DNA from: Candidatus Altimarinota bacterium
Lineage (GTDB): Bacteria; Patescibacteriota; Gracilibacteria; JAUYGZ01
Assembly (NCBI GenBank): GCA_029233985.1
Contig: JARGOK010000001.1
Location: 557,096-621,095, forward strand
Direction of reading: 5' to 3'
DNA: 64,000 nt
A program made the translations under genes and the position numbers. Below, in pieces: positions 18,824 to 27,667 of this stretch; position 1 is the first letter of the stretch; every line of letters begins with the position of its first letter. The notes beneath the pieces are model-generated. The model was not told where the DNA came from and did no database searches. It saw only the letters and a list, made by a program, of their open reading frames with translations.

Positions 18824-19225
18824 AAGAGAGTGTGTTTCTAAGGGCTCTCATTATAAGGCATGGCAACCCATACTCCAACCCAAGCATCTCTCTCAAAAGA
18901 AGCACTTTTTTGTTATTTCGACCGAAGTGAAGTGAGGCGGAGAAATCTCTTCTGCAGATGCCACTTAATAAGAAGCATTATCAGCAAGTATTCCTTTGTG
19001 GAAAAGATTTTTCCAACCCACATCCTTTGCACAGATACTTAAACTCGTCTAAATGATACAATGAGTATTTTAAGTTTGTAAATCAATCTCAGCACGCCTC
19101 TTTGTGTGCAAAAAAAGAGTTCTTATACTAGATACTCATTTTTGAAAAACGGAATGGATAATCATTGAACTGATTTATGAAGAGTATAGTATAAATAAGA
19201 ATTCTAATTCGTTATATTTTCATTT
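18824..19225. other. 402-bp intergenic region with repeat copy and a candidate promoter
   Basis: This divergent gap between murC and the H1-tail membrane gene holds one arm of the dispersed repeat (18909-18960). Near its right end TTGAAC (19165-19170), TATAGT (19185-19190) and TATAAA (19190-19195) look promoter-like, but the spacings of 14 and 19 bp are not ideal. No coding frame here looks real. Confidence 0.5.
18909..18960 (+). repeat. Dispersed repeat, single arm (TTGTTATTTCGACCG type)
   Basis: The start TTGTTATTTCGACCGAAGTG followed by GGCGGAGAAATCTCTTC matches the left arms of the elements at 28641 and 57790. A clear opposing arm is not seen here, so this copy is partial or decayed. Confidence 0.65.
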
Positions 19226-19669
19226 ATGAGATCTCATCTGCGCAAACGAGACTTTAAGTTTGTTTCCATCTCTGTGATGGTACTTGAAGTGGCATCATTC
19301 CTCGTGTTTATCTTTGGTACGCTCGGTGCGATCCTAGGAACATACAGAGGTATCGGTTTAGACGACTTCATTATCCTTGGTTTTGGAGGTATCTTTATGT
19401 CATTGGTCCTGATGGCTATGGCTGAAGTTCTTCAGATTATGATGAGAATTGAACACAATACTCGAAAAGAAAACTTGCTAGCTATGGAATCAATGGAAAT
19501 GCAAAGGCAAGAAGTTGCTGCTACAAAGCAGGTTGCTGCAGCAATAAAAAAACCAACAAAGAGAAAAGCGGCATCGAAAAAGAAAGCTGTACGGAAAGCT
19601 CCTGCAAAAAGAAAAGCAGCTGTGAAACGACCTACTGTGAGAAAAGTAAAACCACGAAAAAAGAAATAG
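19226..19669 (+). CDS. Membrane protein with histone H1-like Lys/Ala-rich tail
   Basis: The 147-residue protein has two membrane helices (about residues 14-38 and 46-69), a short helical linker and a C-terminal tail of about 40 residues made almost only of Lys, Arg, Ala, Pro and Val (KKPTKRKAASKKKAVRKAP is a sample). The tail resembles bacterial histone H1-like AlgP/HC1 repeats, which bind DNA. I do not recognise the membrane part. A DNA- or RNA-tethering role at the membrane is an inference from composition only. A terminator for this gene lies inside the 3' end of the convergent CofE-like gene. Confidence 0.7.
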   Translation: MRSHLRKRDFKFVSISVMVLEVASFLVFIFGTLGAILGTYRGIGLDDFIILGFGGIFMSLVLMAMAEVLQIMMRIEHNTRKENLLAMESMEMQRQEVAATKQVAAAIKKPTKRKAASKKKAVRKAPAKRKAAVKRPTVRKVKPRKKK

Positions 19670-20362
19670 CTACCCAATGGGAAACATATCATCAAAAGGC
19701 GAGATGACCATCTCGTCTTTTTTTGTATCTGATGTTTCAGCCCATTGATAGTTGCAGATGAGTGCCATTGGAGTTAGTTCTGAACCTTCCCCCATCACCA
19801 GGTTTGCAGAGGTTGCCAGTGAATCGATCATATTCAGTGAGCTGTACTTCAGTTCGTTGCCAAATGCATCTTTTTCTCCAACAAGATTTTGTACTCCTTG
19901 CATACCCGAGTAGCCGATGGCAACGGACACCGTCCCCTTTCGTCCAGGAATACAAATAGAATCTGAGATGATGACAGCTATTTTTTGGAGATCAAATTGA
20001 TTCTTCAGTGCTTGTTGTATCCTTTCAGCTGAATCAAAAGGCTCTTTTGGCCAAAGCACTGCGTAGCCTTCTTCTACATTACTCGTATCTACTCCAGCAT
20101 TAGCACAATATATTCCATTTTTACGAGTCAAAGAAACAAACGGAGTATCTGCAACAACCTCATCAGCCTCATCAGAGATATTTACTTCTTCAGCAGGAAT
20201 GATGCGCCCTTCAAAATAACTCACTAGCTTTGAACTGATCACAATGATGTCAGATTCTTGAAGATGGACATTGTTTGCACGAAGGGACTCAACTATCCAA
20301 TCGATGATTGGGGTTTTGATGTCTCTTTCAACTCGAGATGTTTTAATGGGGATGATCTTCAT
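19670..20362 (-). CDS. CofE-like F420-0:gamma-glutamyl ligase family protein
   Basis: I place the start at 20362, where the ATG overlaps the stop of the upstream gene as ATGA; a longer frame to 20392 lies inside that gene. The 230-residue product matches the CofE family: DIIVISSKLVSYFEGRIIP, GIYCANAGVDTSNV and AVIISDSICIPGRKGTVSVA are its core motifs (SxG-type GTP/metal-binding surfaces). CofE adds glutamates to coenzyme F420, but no other F420 gene is here, and stand-alone CofE-like proteins in CPR genomes probably add amino acids to another substrate. Its stop abuts the converging H1-tail gene. Confidence 0.82.
   Translation of the reverse strand: MKIIPIKTSRVERDIKTPIIDWIVESLRANNVHLQESDIIVISSKLVSYFEGRIIPAEEVNISDEADEVVADTPFVSLTRKNGIYCANAGVDTSNVEEGYAVLWPKEPFDSAERIQQALKNQFDLQKIAVIISDSICIPGRKGTVSVAIGYSGMQGVQNLVGEKDAFGNELKYSSLNMIDSLATSANLVMGEGSELTPMALICNYQWAETSDTKKDEMVISPFDDMFPIG
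19698..19724 (+). terminator. Rho-independent terminator for the H1-tail gene
   Basis: CGAGAT-GACC-ATCTCG (19700-19715) followed by TCTTTTTTTT is a good intrinsic terminator on the plus strand. It lies inside the last codons of the CofE-like gene on the other strand. Confidence 0.75.
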
Positions 20363-20865
20363 GTTTTTCTTAAATGAATATGTCGATACCAACCTACTAT
20401 ACTACTCCCCAAGAAAAAGCCATTTGAGATAATAGCCACAAGAGACCCAATTAATATTCCATAAATAAGCCAGCCAAGTGATCCTAAAATAATCACAACC
20501 CTCATCCAGTGGTCTGACTCTAGAAATGTTGAGATGATAATAAAGGTAGCGGCTATGTAAGAAACTCCTGACAGGAGATACCCTTCGAAAACAAATGGTA
20601 CTGCTGCTGAATTAATAAGAAGAAACACGATAAGCCATCGTTTATCTGTAGAGTATATTGAGACTGTAAAACGGACTACTCCAATGAGAGCTAACACAAA
20701 ACCTGTCATTGCACCCAGAAGAAGAAAATGAATGGAATTGAGAAGATTACCAGCAATAAATGCCAACAGCATTTTTTTTCTAGCCTTATATTGCTGACTC
20801 GAAATGTTAACAATCATCGCTAATGCAGCTAGTATTTGTGAAATGAGGTATGAGATTGTAAGCAT
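20359..20865 (-). CDS. YgjV-like inner membrane protein
   Basis: The open frame extends up to 21021, but that part reads through the tRNA-Leu; the true start is the ATG at 20865 (MLTISYLISQILAALAMI). The 168-residue product has five to six membrane helices and the pattern QQYKARKKMLLAFIAGNLLNS seen in the YgjV (Imp-YgjV) family of unknown function. It overlaps the CofE-like gene by 4 bp (ATGA), so the two are translationally coupled. Family match is by pattern only. Confidence 0.6.
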   Translation of the reverse strand: MLTISYLISQILAALAMIVNISSQQYKARKKMLLAFIAGNLLNSIHFLLLGAMTGFVLALIGVVRFTVSIYSTDKRWLIVFLLINSAAVPFVFEGYLLSGVSYIAATFIIISTFLESDHWMRVVIILGSLGWLIYGILIGSLVAIISNGFFLGSSIVGWYRHIHLRKT

Positions 20866-20930
20866 ATCTACTATTGAATAAAGCCCTAAAGAAGTTGTCC
20901 TGCAAACCGAAGCCCTACAAGAGCGCAGGT

Positions 20931-21015
20931 TGGTGCCCGAGAGAGGACTCGAACTTCCACGACCGAAGTCACGCGAACCTGAATCGCTCGCGTCTACCAA
21001 TCGTGCCACCAGATC
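20931..21015 (-). tRNA. tRNA-Leu (CAG), degenerate stems, possible pseudo-tRNA
   Basis: The 85-nt sequence, including encoded CCA, aligns without gaps to the two other tRNA-Leu genes in the window and has loop TTCAGGT (anticodon CAG). Pairing is damaged in every stem: acceptor 2-71 A-G and 5-68 T-C plus two G-T wobbles, D-stem 12-23 A-C, anticodon stem 27-43 A-G, and T-stem 52-62 A-C. The variable arm and loops are intact. The tRNA-Leu(UAG) at 30502 can read CUG codons, so this gene may be dispensable and decaying. Confidence 0.65.
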
Positions 21016-21127
21016 TTTCACTGGAATAGTATAAAGGAGTCTGAATAAATGAAAAGGTTCGATAACAACACACTATAGCAAGTCTTGGGTAAATCACTCC
21101 AAATAGTGCTTTCTAGAACCACAAATC

Positions 21128-21155
21128 TTGACTTTTAGGCTTTATTCGATAAACT
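21128..21155 (+). promoter_or_regulatory. Promoter of initiator tRNA
   Basis: TTGACT (21128-21133) and TAAACT (21150-21155) are spaced by 16 bp. The expected start point is only about 6 bases after the -10 element, at the tRNA 5' end. The same TTGACT-16-TAAACT pair is found at the suf operon. Confidence 0.55.
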
Positions 21156-21160
21156 ATCTC

Positions 21161-21235
21161 TGCGGGGTAGAGCAGTGGCAGCTCGTCGGGCTCATAACCC
21201 GGAGGTCGACGGTTCGAATCCGTCCCCCGCAACCA
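21161..21235 (+). tRNA. Initiator tRNA-fMet (CAT)
   Basis: The gene is 75 nt with encoded CCA, loop CTCATAA (anticodon CAT) and the three G-C pairs GGG/CCC in the anticodon stem that mark initiators. Position 1 is T opposite A72, a weak T1-A72 pair in place of the usual C1-A72 mismatch; both keep the acceptor end breathable for formylation. Confidence 0.95.
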
Positions 21236-21415
21236 ATTACAAAAATCGTGATGAAGAACTCTATTCACAACAGTAGTACTTGCATTTGCAGTTCTCTACT
21301 TTGACATACTACAGCATCAAGTTGAAAAATTGGATTGCCATATTGGATGGAGTGGAGAGCACTGTCATGACTACTGGCTTGGAACACACTTTCACTAAAG
21401 ATGAATCAATCCACC

Positions 21416-22288
21416 TCAATCAATCAATACCTCTTCTTTTTTGCTGTGCTTTGCAGACTCAAGAAGAACTGCTATCAGGATGATCGCGCCTCCAAGAAGT
21501 TCTCTCCAGGAAGGTACTTCTAAGAAAATAAATGAGGCAAATACGATTGAATAGACCACTTGAAAACTCGTAATTATGGAAGCTGTTTTTGCGCTGATAT
21601 ACTTGAGGCTTTTGACAAATAAGGTGTGAGCAATAGCTGTTGTGAACACCCCCATTAGAAAGATATTAAGGATATCTACATGTGAAGCGGTAAAATTCCA
21701 CATTGAAATAAATGGAAATGAAACAACAAGTACTCCAATCAGCTGAGTCCTCATAACATATATCCCACCATATTGCTTCACATACTTTTTACTGAAGATA
21801 TTTCGAAATGAATAAGCGAGAGATGAAATGAGCCCCCAAAAAACTCCCTGTGTCGTGTTACTAAAAAAATCAATTTCAGGAGTAATACATATGACTCCCA
21901 ACATTATCAAGAATGCCAGCATGAGATCTGACCTCACCCAAGATTCTTTATGAATCAAAGGTTCGAGCAACGCTGTCACAATTGGAAAGGTGAAGGTTGA
22001 AATCACACCAATAGCAATTGTTGAAGTTTGAATGGAATGGAATAACGTAATCCAGTGGATACCTAAGAGACCACCTAGAAAAATGATCATATGATGATGG
22101 TTTCGTTGAACGGATGTCTTGTCTTCTGATATTTTTTGAAAAAGAAAAAGAACACTAAAGGCAATCAGTGATCGTAAAAAGATTATTACTCCAGGCTGAA
22201 GCGAGATAGCTTTTGCAAAGATTCCGTTAAATCCCAACATCACTGTAGCAATGTTGATCTCGAGGAATTTCTTGGAATGAAAATTCAT
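21416..22288 (-). CDS. EamA/DMT-family transporter
   Basis: The 290-residue protein has ten membrane helices arranged as two EamA repeats (about residues 8-135 and 145-280), with the typical pattern FNGIFAKAISLQPGVIIFLRSL in helix 1-2 and a second repeat beginning WGLISSLAYSFRNIFSKKYV. DMT transporters move small metabolites such as amino acids, nucleosides or drugs; substrate is not predictable. It lies 12 bp downstream of ackA on the same strand and may share that transcript. Confidence 0.88.
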   Translation of the reverse strand: MNFHSKKFLEINIATVMLGFNGIFAKAISLQPGVIIFLRSLIAFSVLFLFQKISEDKTSVQRNHHHMIIFLGGLLGIHWITLFHSIQTSTIAIGVISTFTFPIVTALLEPLIHKESWVRSDLMLAFLIMLGVICITPEIDFFSNTTQGVFWGLISSLAYSFRNIFSKKYVKQYGGIYVMRTQLIGVLVVSFPFISMWNFTASHVDILNIFLMGVFTTAIAHTLFVKSLKYISAKTASIITSFQVVYSIVFASFIFLEVPSWRELLGGAIILIAVLLESAKHSKKEEVLID

Positions 22289-22300
22289 AGACAGTAAGAG

Positions 22301-23449
22301 TTAGAGGCGTTGGTTTATCTCCAATGCTTCATCAATATGAAGGTAGCATACTTTTGCTTTTGAAAAAATTCTGCTCAATTCCTGACCAGGTTTAGAAACT
22401 TTGTTTCGCCCTTTGTTGATAGATATCTTAAAGCACTTGAGATGATCGATGACTGCTTGGCGAACTTCATGAGAGTTTTCCCCAATCCCTCCGGAGAAGA
22501 CTATGCGATCGACCCCTTTAAGAGTAACGATATATGTAGCAATTTTTTGTGCGATTTTCTGACAAAAAATCTCAAAAGCTAGAGTGGCTGCGGGATGTTT
22601 CAAAAGCTTCATCCCAATAATCATTCTCATGTCGCTCGTCCCAGTGAGCCCAATGAGTCCTGATTCACTATTGAGGATTTCTAAAAGCTGATCAGGAGAT
22701 TTCTTGAGTACCTTTTGAAGATACAAAAGTAAACCTGGATCGATGTCCCCCGCCCGTGTCCCCATCACTAATCCTTCCAGAGGTGTAAAACCCATACTAG
22801 TATCAATAGACTTTCCATTGCGAAGAGCAGTAACACTGCACCCTCCACCGAGATGACAAGCAATAATGTTCTTTGATAGCTTTCTTTGTTTTTTTAATTG
22901 GCGAACAATAGACTGATAAGCAATTCCATGAAACCCATATTTTTTCAGTCCAAACTGTTCAGATATTTTTTTTGGCAGTGCGTATGTTGAATTAATCTTT
23001 GGAAGAGAGTTGTGAAACGTTGTGTCGAAGACCAAGATCTTCTTGAGTTTTGGAAATTTCTTCTCGGTCTCTTCGATCAGCTTTCGGGCAAAAGGATTGT
23101 GGAGAGGGGCTAGATGGTCGAGCTTTTTGAGTTGGTTTAAAATTTTCTTGGAAACTTCAGTTGGCTCATCAAAGAGATTTCCACCATGCACGATTCGAAA
23201 ACCAATTACTTCCAATGCCCCTTCTGCCAGCAATGATTTTACAACACTACGTTTGAAGAGATCATTGAGAGAACGAGTGAAGATTGCTTTACTCACATCA
23301 ACTGACTGACTCAATTCATCTTTAGATATGATAATTTCATAGCCTCCCCTTCCTTTTTTTTGGTAAACAACTTTAAGAAGCTTTTCGTTTTTTAAAAAAA
23401 AACTGTACTTCGTAGTGGCACTACCGGTATTGATGACAAGATTTATCAT
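22301..23449 (-). CDS. ackA: Acetate kinase
   Basis: I use ATG 23449 (MINLVINTGSATTKYSFFL), which overlaps the phosphoketolase stop as ATGA; the longer frame to 23488 lies in that gene. The 382-residue product carries acetate kinase motifs: NTGSATTKYS near the N-terminus, GFHGIAYQSIV (residues near 175), CHLGGGCSVTALRNGKSIDTSMG near 200 and VFSGGIGENS near 320. It converts acetyl phosphate and ADP to acetate and ATP. Position directly after xfp makes it the energy-yielding partner of phosphoketolase. Somewhat diverged in the N-terminal strand, but key residues are retained. Confidence 0.93.
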   Translation of the reverse strand: MINLVINTGSATTKYSFFLKNEKLLKVVYQKKGRGGYEIIISKDELSQSVDVSKAIFTRSLNDLFKRSVVKSLLAEGALEVIGFRIVHGGNLFDEPTEVSKKILNQLKKLDHLAPLHNPFARKLIEETEKKFPKLKKILVFDTTFHNSLPKINSTYALPKKISEQFGLKKYGFHGIAYQSIVRQLKKQRKLSKNIIACHLGGGCSVTALRNGKSIDTSMGFTPLEGLVMGTRAGDIDPGLLLYLQKVLKKSPDQLLEILNSESGLIGLTGTSDMRMIIGMKLLKHPAATLAFEIFCQKIAQKIATYIVTLKGVDRIVFSGGIGENSHEVRQAVIDHLKCFKISINKGRNKVSKPGQELSRIFSKAKVCYLHIDEALEINQRL

Positions 23450-25833
23450 AGTTCCGTAAACTCTACTGGATATTCTCCCCATCTCCAATTGGTGAGATAG
23501 TCGGGATCAACTCCTTTTCGATGAACGTACTTATAATGATAATCTATTCTGCTGTTCACCAATTTCTTTACATGATTTGCTCGTGATCTGGTTATCTTCT
23601 TATTAGAAACAAGAAATGAGACTGCCTGTAGAACAAGCTGGTAACGAGAAGTATTGTTTCTCATTTGAAGATCAAATGGAGTCGTTGTCGAACCTTCTTC
23701 TGTGTACCCATTGATCTGTACTCGACTTGCTGAACTTCTTCCAAAGAACATTTTTTTGATAACCGTTGGATAAGCGTGAAAATTGAAAATAATTGGCTTA
23801 TCCTTGGTGAAGTACTGAATGAAATCTTTATCTGTCATCTGTGAATCTTCATCACCGAGCCCGAGTGCTGTTAGCTCTGAGACATTCACGTAACGGAACC
23901 TGACATCTGGCAACAAGTGTTTTAAAATATTCACAGCTGACAGAGCCTCTTGGGTCGGGTAGTCCCCTGCTGAAGCGACAACAAGATCAGGGTTTTTATC
24001 ACTGGCAAAGTCCCATATCGCGAGCCCTTTCTTTTGCTGGCTCTTCGCTTGTTCGAGTGTTCTCCATTGAGGGAGGTAGTTTTTTCCAGCGACCACAATA
24101 TTAATCCGATCCGTATCATTGAAGATATCCTCTAGTGTCACGAGCATCATATTGGCATCAGCGGGAAAATAGACCGAACAAAAATCTCCGTGCTTGAGGA
24201 GCATACTTCCGATGAAACCCGGGTTTTGGTGAGAAAAACCATTGTGATCTTGTCTCCACCCCAAACTACTCAGAATGTAATTGAGAGAAGGGACAGGTTT
24301 TCTCCACTTGAATTCTTGAGAAGCCTTGATGAACTTGGCGTACTGATCGACCATACTCCCGATGATCTGTATAAATGCTTCGTAAGATACGAAAAGAGCA
24401 TGCCTTCCAGTAAGAACATACCCCTGCATAAATCCTTGTAGCGTGTGCTCACTCAACATTTCCATAACCCTTCCATCATGCGCCATATCTTTGTCAAAGC
24501 TTTTATTTGGCCACTGCCAAGCCCTGGTGGTTTCTTGAAATACAGCTTGTATCCGATTGGAGTAAGTTTCGTCAGGAGACATAAGACGGAAATTCTTTTG
24601 TTTCCTATTCAGTTTAAAAATATCACGGAGGTAATCACCAGCTTTGTACATGGAGTTTCCACTTATGCATCCTGGCTTGAGAAGCTTGACCTGATGTTCT
24701 TTGAGTTTTGGGAGATGCAGTGGTTTTCTGATTTCTCCAGCGAAGGCGTGTTTGTTCATTCCCATTCGGAGCTTTGGAGATGGAAGACAAGCAAGAACAT
24801 CTTTATGAAAACCTTGCTGAGGATTGTAGAGCTTTTCAAAATGATATGAGTGAAGCCATTTTTCAACAGCTTCTCTTTCGAGGTCATCTTTTTTGCAGTT
24901 TTTTCCAATGACCTGATGGGAAAGAAAGTTTCCTTCTAAAATATTTTCACCGAGTTTGCGAATCCCTGTCCATCCTTTTGGAGACTTGAGGATAATCATT
25001 GGCCATCGAGGAGAAGTAATCTCTTCTCCTTTTTCTCTTGCTCGCTTTTGAATACTTCGAATTTCTTTGTAAGCTCTTTCTATAGCTTTCTGCATTGGTC
25101 TATAGAGCTCTTTCCCCTCAACGATGATAGGCAAATATCCATATCCATAGAAAAGGTGATGCAACTCTTTGTTGCTCATTCGCCCGAAAATTGTTGGGCC
25201 AGAAATCTTGTAGCCATTTACGTGAAGTATAGGCAGTACGGCTCCACAGGTCTTTGGATCCAAGAACTTATTTGCATGCCATGCAGTTGCTGTTGGTCCT
25301 GTTTCCGCTTCTCCGTCTCCTATGAGACAGGTCACGATAAGCTTGGGATTGTCGAGGACTGCTCCATATGAAGTAGAAAGTGCATAGCCTAATTCTCCGC
25401 CTTCGAGAATAACACCAGGTGCTCCGGGATTGGAATGGCTAGGATACCCATATGGCCAACTAAACTTTGAGATCATCTCTGACATTCCTTTTTCATTGTA
25501 GGGGATTTTTTTGTAGTATTTGCTAAGGGCTTTTTCAACGAATAGATTCGCCTGGATAGCTGGGAAACCATGACCTGGTCCAAGGACGAACAGCATCTCC
25601 TGATCGTATTTCTTAATAATGTAATTGCAGAAGGCATAAACGAAATTGATACCTGGAACAGTCCCCCAGTGCCCGAGCAACCGATCCTTGATATGAGCAG
25701 GCTTGAGAGTCTCTTCTAAGAGCACATTATCCTTTAAATAAATCTGAGCTGCCCCTAAATAATTCGTCGCACGGACGAATTTCTTTATTTGAACTAATGA
25801 TGGGGCTTTTCGATTCCAAAACATAAAAGTCAT
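23446..25833 (-). CDS. xfp: Phosphoketolase (xylulose-5-P/fructose-6-P)
   Basis: The 795-residue protein has the full phosphoketolase architecture: N-terminal thiamine-diphosphate domain with NYLGAAQIYLKDN, HWGTVPGINF and GPGHGFPA, then the cofactor loop GDGEAETGP near residue 182 followed by AWHANKFLDP, a middle domain with SWRQDHNGFSHQNPGF-like sequence (SSLGWRQDHNGFSHQNPGF near 545), and a transketolase-like C-terminus. It cleaves xylulose 5-phosphate or fructose 6-phosphate with phosphate to acetyl phosphate. Translationally coupled ackA then makes ATP. The pair allows sugar fermentation without complete glycolysis. Confidence 0.97.
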   Translation of the reverse strand: MTFMFWNRKAPSLVQIKKFVRATNYLGAAQIYLKDNVLLEETLKPAHIKDRLLGHWGTVPGINFVYAFCNYIIKKYDQEMLFVLGPGHGFPAIQANLFVEKALSKYYKKIPYNEKGMSEMISKFSWPYGYPSHSNPGAPGVILEGGELGYALSTSYGAVLDNPKLIVTCLIGDGEAETGPTATAWHANKFLDPKTCGAVLPILHVNGYKISGPTIFGRMSNKELHHLFYGYGYLPIIVEGKELYRPMQKAIERAYKEIRSIQKRAREKGEEITSPRWPMIILKSPKGWTGIRKLGENILEGNFLSHQVIGKNCKKDDLEREAVEKWLHSYHFEKLYNPQQGFHKDVLACLPSPKLRMGMNKHAFAGEIRKPLHLPKLKEHQVKLLKPGCISGNSMYKAGDYLRDIFKLNRKQKNFRLMSPDETYSNRIQAVFQETTRAWQWPNKSFDKDMAHDGRVMEMLSEHTLQGFMQGYVLTGRHALFVSYEAFIQIIGSMVDQYAKFIKASQEFKWRKPVPSLNYILSSLGWRQDHNGFSHQNPGFIGSMLLKHGDFCSVYFPADANMMLVTLEDIFNDTDRINIVVAGKNYLPQWRTLEQAKSQQKKGLAIWDFASDKNPDLVVASAGDYPTQEALSAVNILKHLLPDVRFRYVNVSELTALGLGDEDSQMTDKDFIQYFTKDKPIIFNFHAYPTVIKKMFFGRSSASRVQINGYTEEGSTTTPFDLQMRNNTSRYQLVLQAVSFLVSNKKITRSRANHVKKLVNSRIDYHYKYVHRKGVDPDYLTNWRWGEYPVEFTEL

Positions 25834-25915
25834 TACTTTATTTCATTCTAGCACTTAGAAAGTTTGTTCCGGAGTGAAGGTGAGTATTCAAAGCATATGA
25901 AAAGCGTTCAGCTAC

Positions 25916-25943
25916 TTGAAATAATAGAAAATATGATTATAAT
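25916..25943 (+). promoter_or_regulatory. Promoter of the TPR gene
   Basis: TTGAAA (25916-25921) and consensus TATAAT (25938-25943) are spaced by 16 bp, 25 bp before the ATG at 25968. Confidence 0.6.
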
Positions 25944-25967
25944 ATCGTCTCAATAGTAATTTAAAAT

Positions 25968-27470
25968 ATGAAACTCCCTCAAGTCCTGAGTGACATCAAA
26001 AAACTCAACAATATCTACACCAACTCCTCAAAAATCGAAGGAAATCCAAAGACCTCTCCTCAAGAACTTTTTTCAACTTCATCTATTGAACAAATACAAT
26101 CTCGCCTGACAGATGTTCTTGCCCTACTCCCAACAGAATGCGGTTCTTTTGCTGCTGAGCTCTTTCTCCACGAAAAATCTCTACTTCAAGAATCACTCGA
26201 AACACTCACGACACTAAAAAAAGCTGAGATACTGATCACAATACATACCAAAATCATTCAGATCAGATCTCGGATGCTCAAAGGAATTGGAATTGACCTG
26301 CAGCAACAAAAAAAAGCTGTTTCTGAAATCAATACGTCTATTTTAAGAACCCTCCGCGCCTCTATTTCAAAAGGAAAGCGCCAGAAACAACCTCAATTGA
26401 TAAACAAGGCTTCACTCATGCTTTGCAAGTTTCTTTGCTCGAAGAACAATCAAGTGGCAGGTCTACGCACTTTGGAAGATGCTATCAAAATCAATAAAGA
26501 TAAAACTACTTCGGAAATATATACAAATGCTGGATTATTGAGCCTCAAAACAAATCCAACAAATAATGGCAGTGCAGCTGAAGAATACCTTCTTAAAGCT
26601 ATACAAAAAGATCCATCATACTATCCAGCTCTTAAAATCTATCTCCAGCTCCTTGAAAGACAAAAAAGATTTAAGGAGATGATTGAATTACTGAATGTGC
26701 ATATGGAAAATACAGCTGATCACTCTTCAGGCTTATTCAATGAGCTAGCCACCATTCATAAAAATAAATATAATCATGACACTACTCAGCTTCGTGAGCT
26801 TGTCTATAAAATCAGCAATATCTCTGGTGAATATGTTCAAATTATTCAAAACTCCCCTGAGCTCTCTCTGGTTCGAGAACAAATCCTTGCATTCTTGTCA
26901 CAATACAAAAAACTCAGCAGTTCTCAGAAACCCAAACCTGATGAGAAGCAGATAACACCATTAAAACGCCGTGAAGAAAAACTGAAGTGTTTTTCTGATA
27001 TTTGCGATCAGTTGGAGCTTTGCTTTTCTTCTGAAGAGATCATTAGTTTGAAAGAATCTCAAGAGGAAGCAAGTATGATGATTGACCTTTATGAGCAATT
27101 ATTTAGAGATGTTCTTGTATTCGAAAATGATTCCAATGACTTGTATCTTTCATACCAGTACTACCAAAAAGCTATGGATCATCCTGAACCCTTCCCAGGC
27201 ATTCACCATAATATTGCTCTTACTTATGAACTCATGTGTCGCTATGATTTAGCCCGAAAACATTTTTTGCAAGCGGTCGATAATGGACATAATATTGCCT
27301 ATTTTAGACTCGGACTCCTTGAATTGAACTGCAGCACTCCAGACCCTATAGCATCTGTCTCATACTTTCAGAAATACCTCGACGCATCTCAGATGAAGTA
27401 TGATCGAGTAAGCAAAATTTATAGGACTCAGGCTGAAAAACTAATAAAAGAACATAGCACGACTTCCTGA
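25968..27470 (+). CDS. TPR-repeat protein, 500 residues, function unknown
   Basis: The product is fully helical and has no signal peptide. Tetratricopeptide-like repeats are visible around residues 175-245 (AEEYLLKAIQKDPSYYPALK, then QRLFKEMIELLNVH-type helix pair) and again near the end (YQYYQKAMDHPEPFPGIHHN and YDLARKHFLQAVDNGHNIAY). The middle is a charged helical region. TPRs mediate protein-protein contacts; the partner is unknown. It is a single-gene unit with its own promoter, between xfp (divergent) and a convergent AlaX gene. I cannot assign a specific family. Confidence 0.75.
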   Translation: MKLPQVLSDIKKLNNIYTNSSKIEGNPKTSPQELFSTSSIEQIQSRLTDVLALLPTECGSFAAELFLHEKSLLQESLETLTTLKKAEILITIHTKIIQIRSRMLKGIGIDLQQQKKAVSEINTSILRTLRASISKGKRQKQPQLINKASLMLCKFLCSKNNQVAGLRTLEDAIKINKDKTTSEIYTNAGLLSLKTNPTNNGSAAEEYLLKAIQKDPSYYPALKIYLQLLERQKRFKEMIELLNVHMENTADHSSGLFNELATIHKNKYNHDTTQLRELVYKISNISGEYVQIIQNSPELSLVREQILAFLSQYKKLSSSQKPKPDEKQITPLKRREEKLKCFSDICDQLELCFSSEEIISLKESQEEASMMIDLYEQLFRDVLVFENDSNDLYLSYQYYQKAMDHPEPFPGIHHNIALTYELMCRYDLARKHFLQAVDNGHNIAYFRLGLLELNCSTPDPIASVSYFQKYLDASQMKYDRVSKIYRTQAEKLIKEHSTTS

Positions 27471-27667
27471 GAGAAAATTAAATAACAGGGATTTCTTATT
27501 TTGTGGCAGTACAGAATTCATCTCAGAAATGTAATTACGATGTAAGGAATTGATCTATATCCAATTTCAGCAGTAGAGTTTACGGACCTTATCTCTGAGC
27601 TTTCGCCTACTTCATCACCTTCTTCAATCTTTATGCATTTTTTACAATATTGGTTCATGGAAGAAGA
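27471..27667. other. Intergenic region before a small ORF
   Basis: No convincing gene, tRNA or terminator is seen in this stretch. The frames open here on the minus strand are antisense to the small membrane ORF that follows and have no recognisable product. Confidence 0.4.

Noticed and set aside
20866-21021. N-terminal extension of the YgjV-like protein
   Set aside because: The extension is the translated degenerate tRNA-Leu; the membrane protein has a good ATG at 20865.
24445-24849. 134-residue plus-strand frame inside xfp
   Set aside because: It is antisense to strongly conserved phosphoketolase sequence; no family signature.
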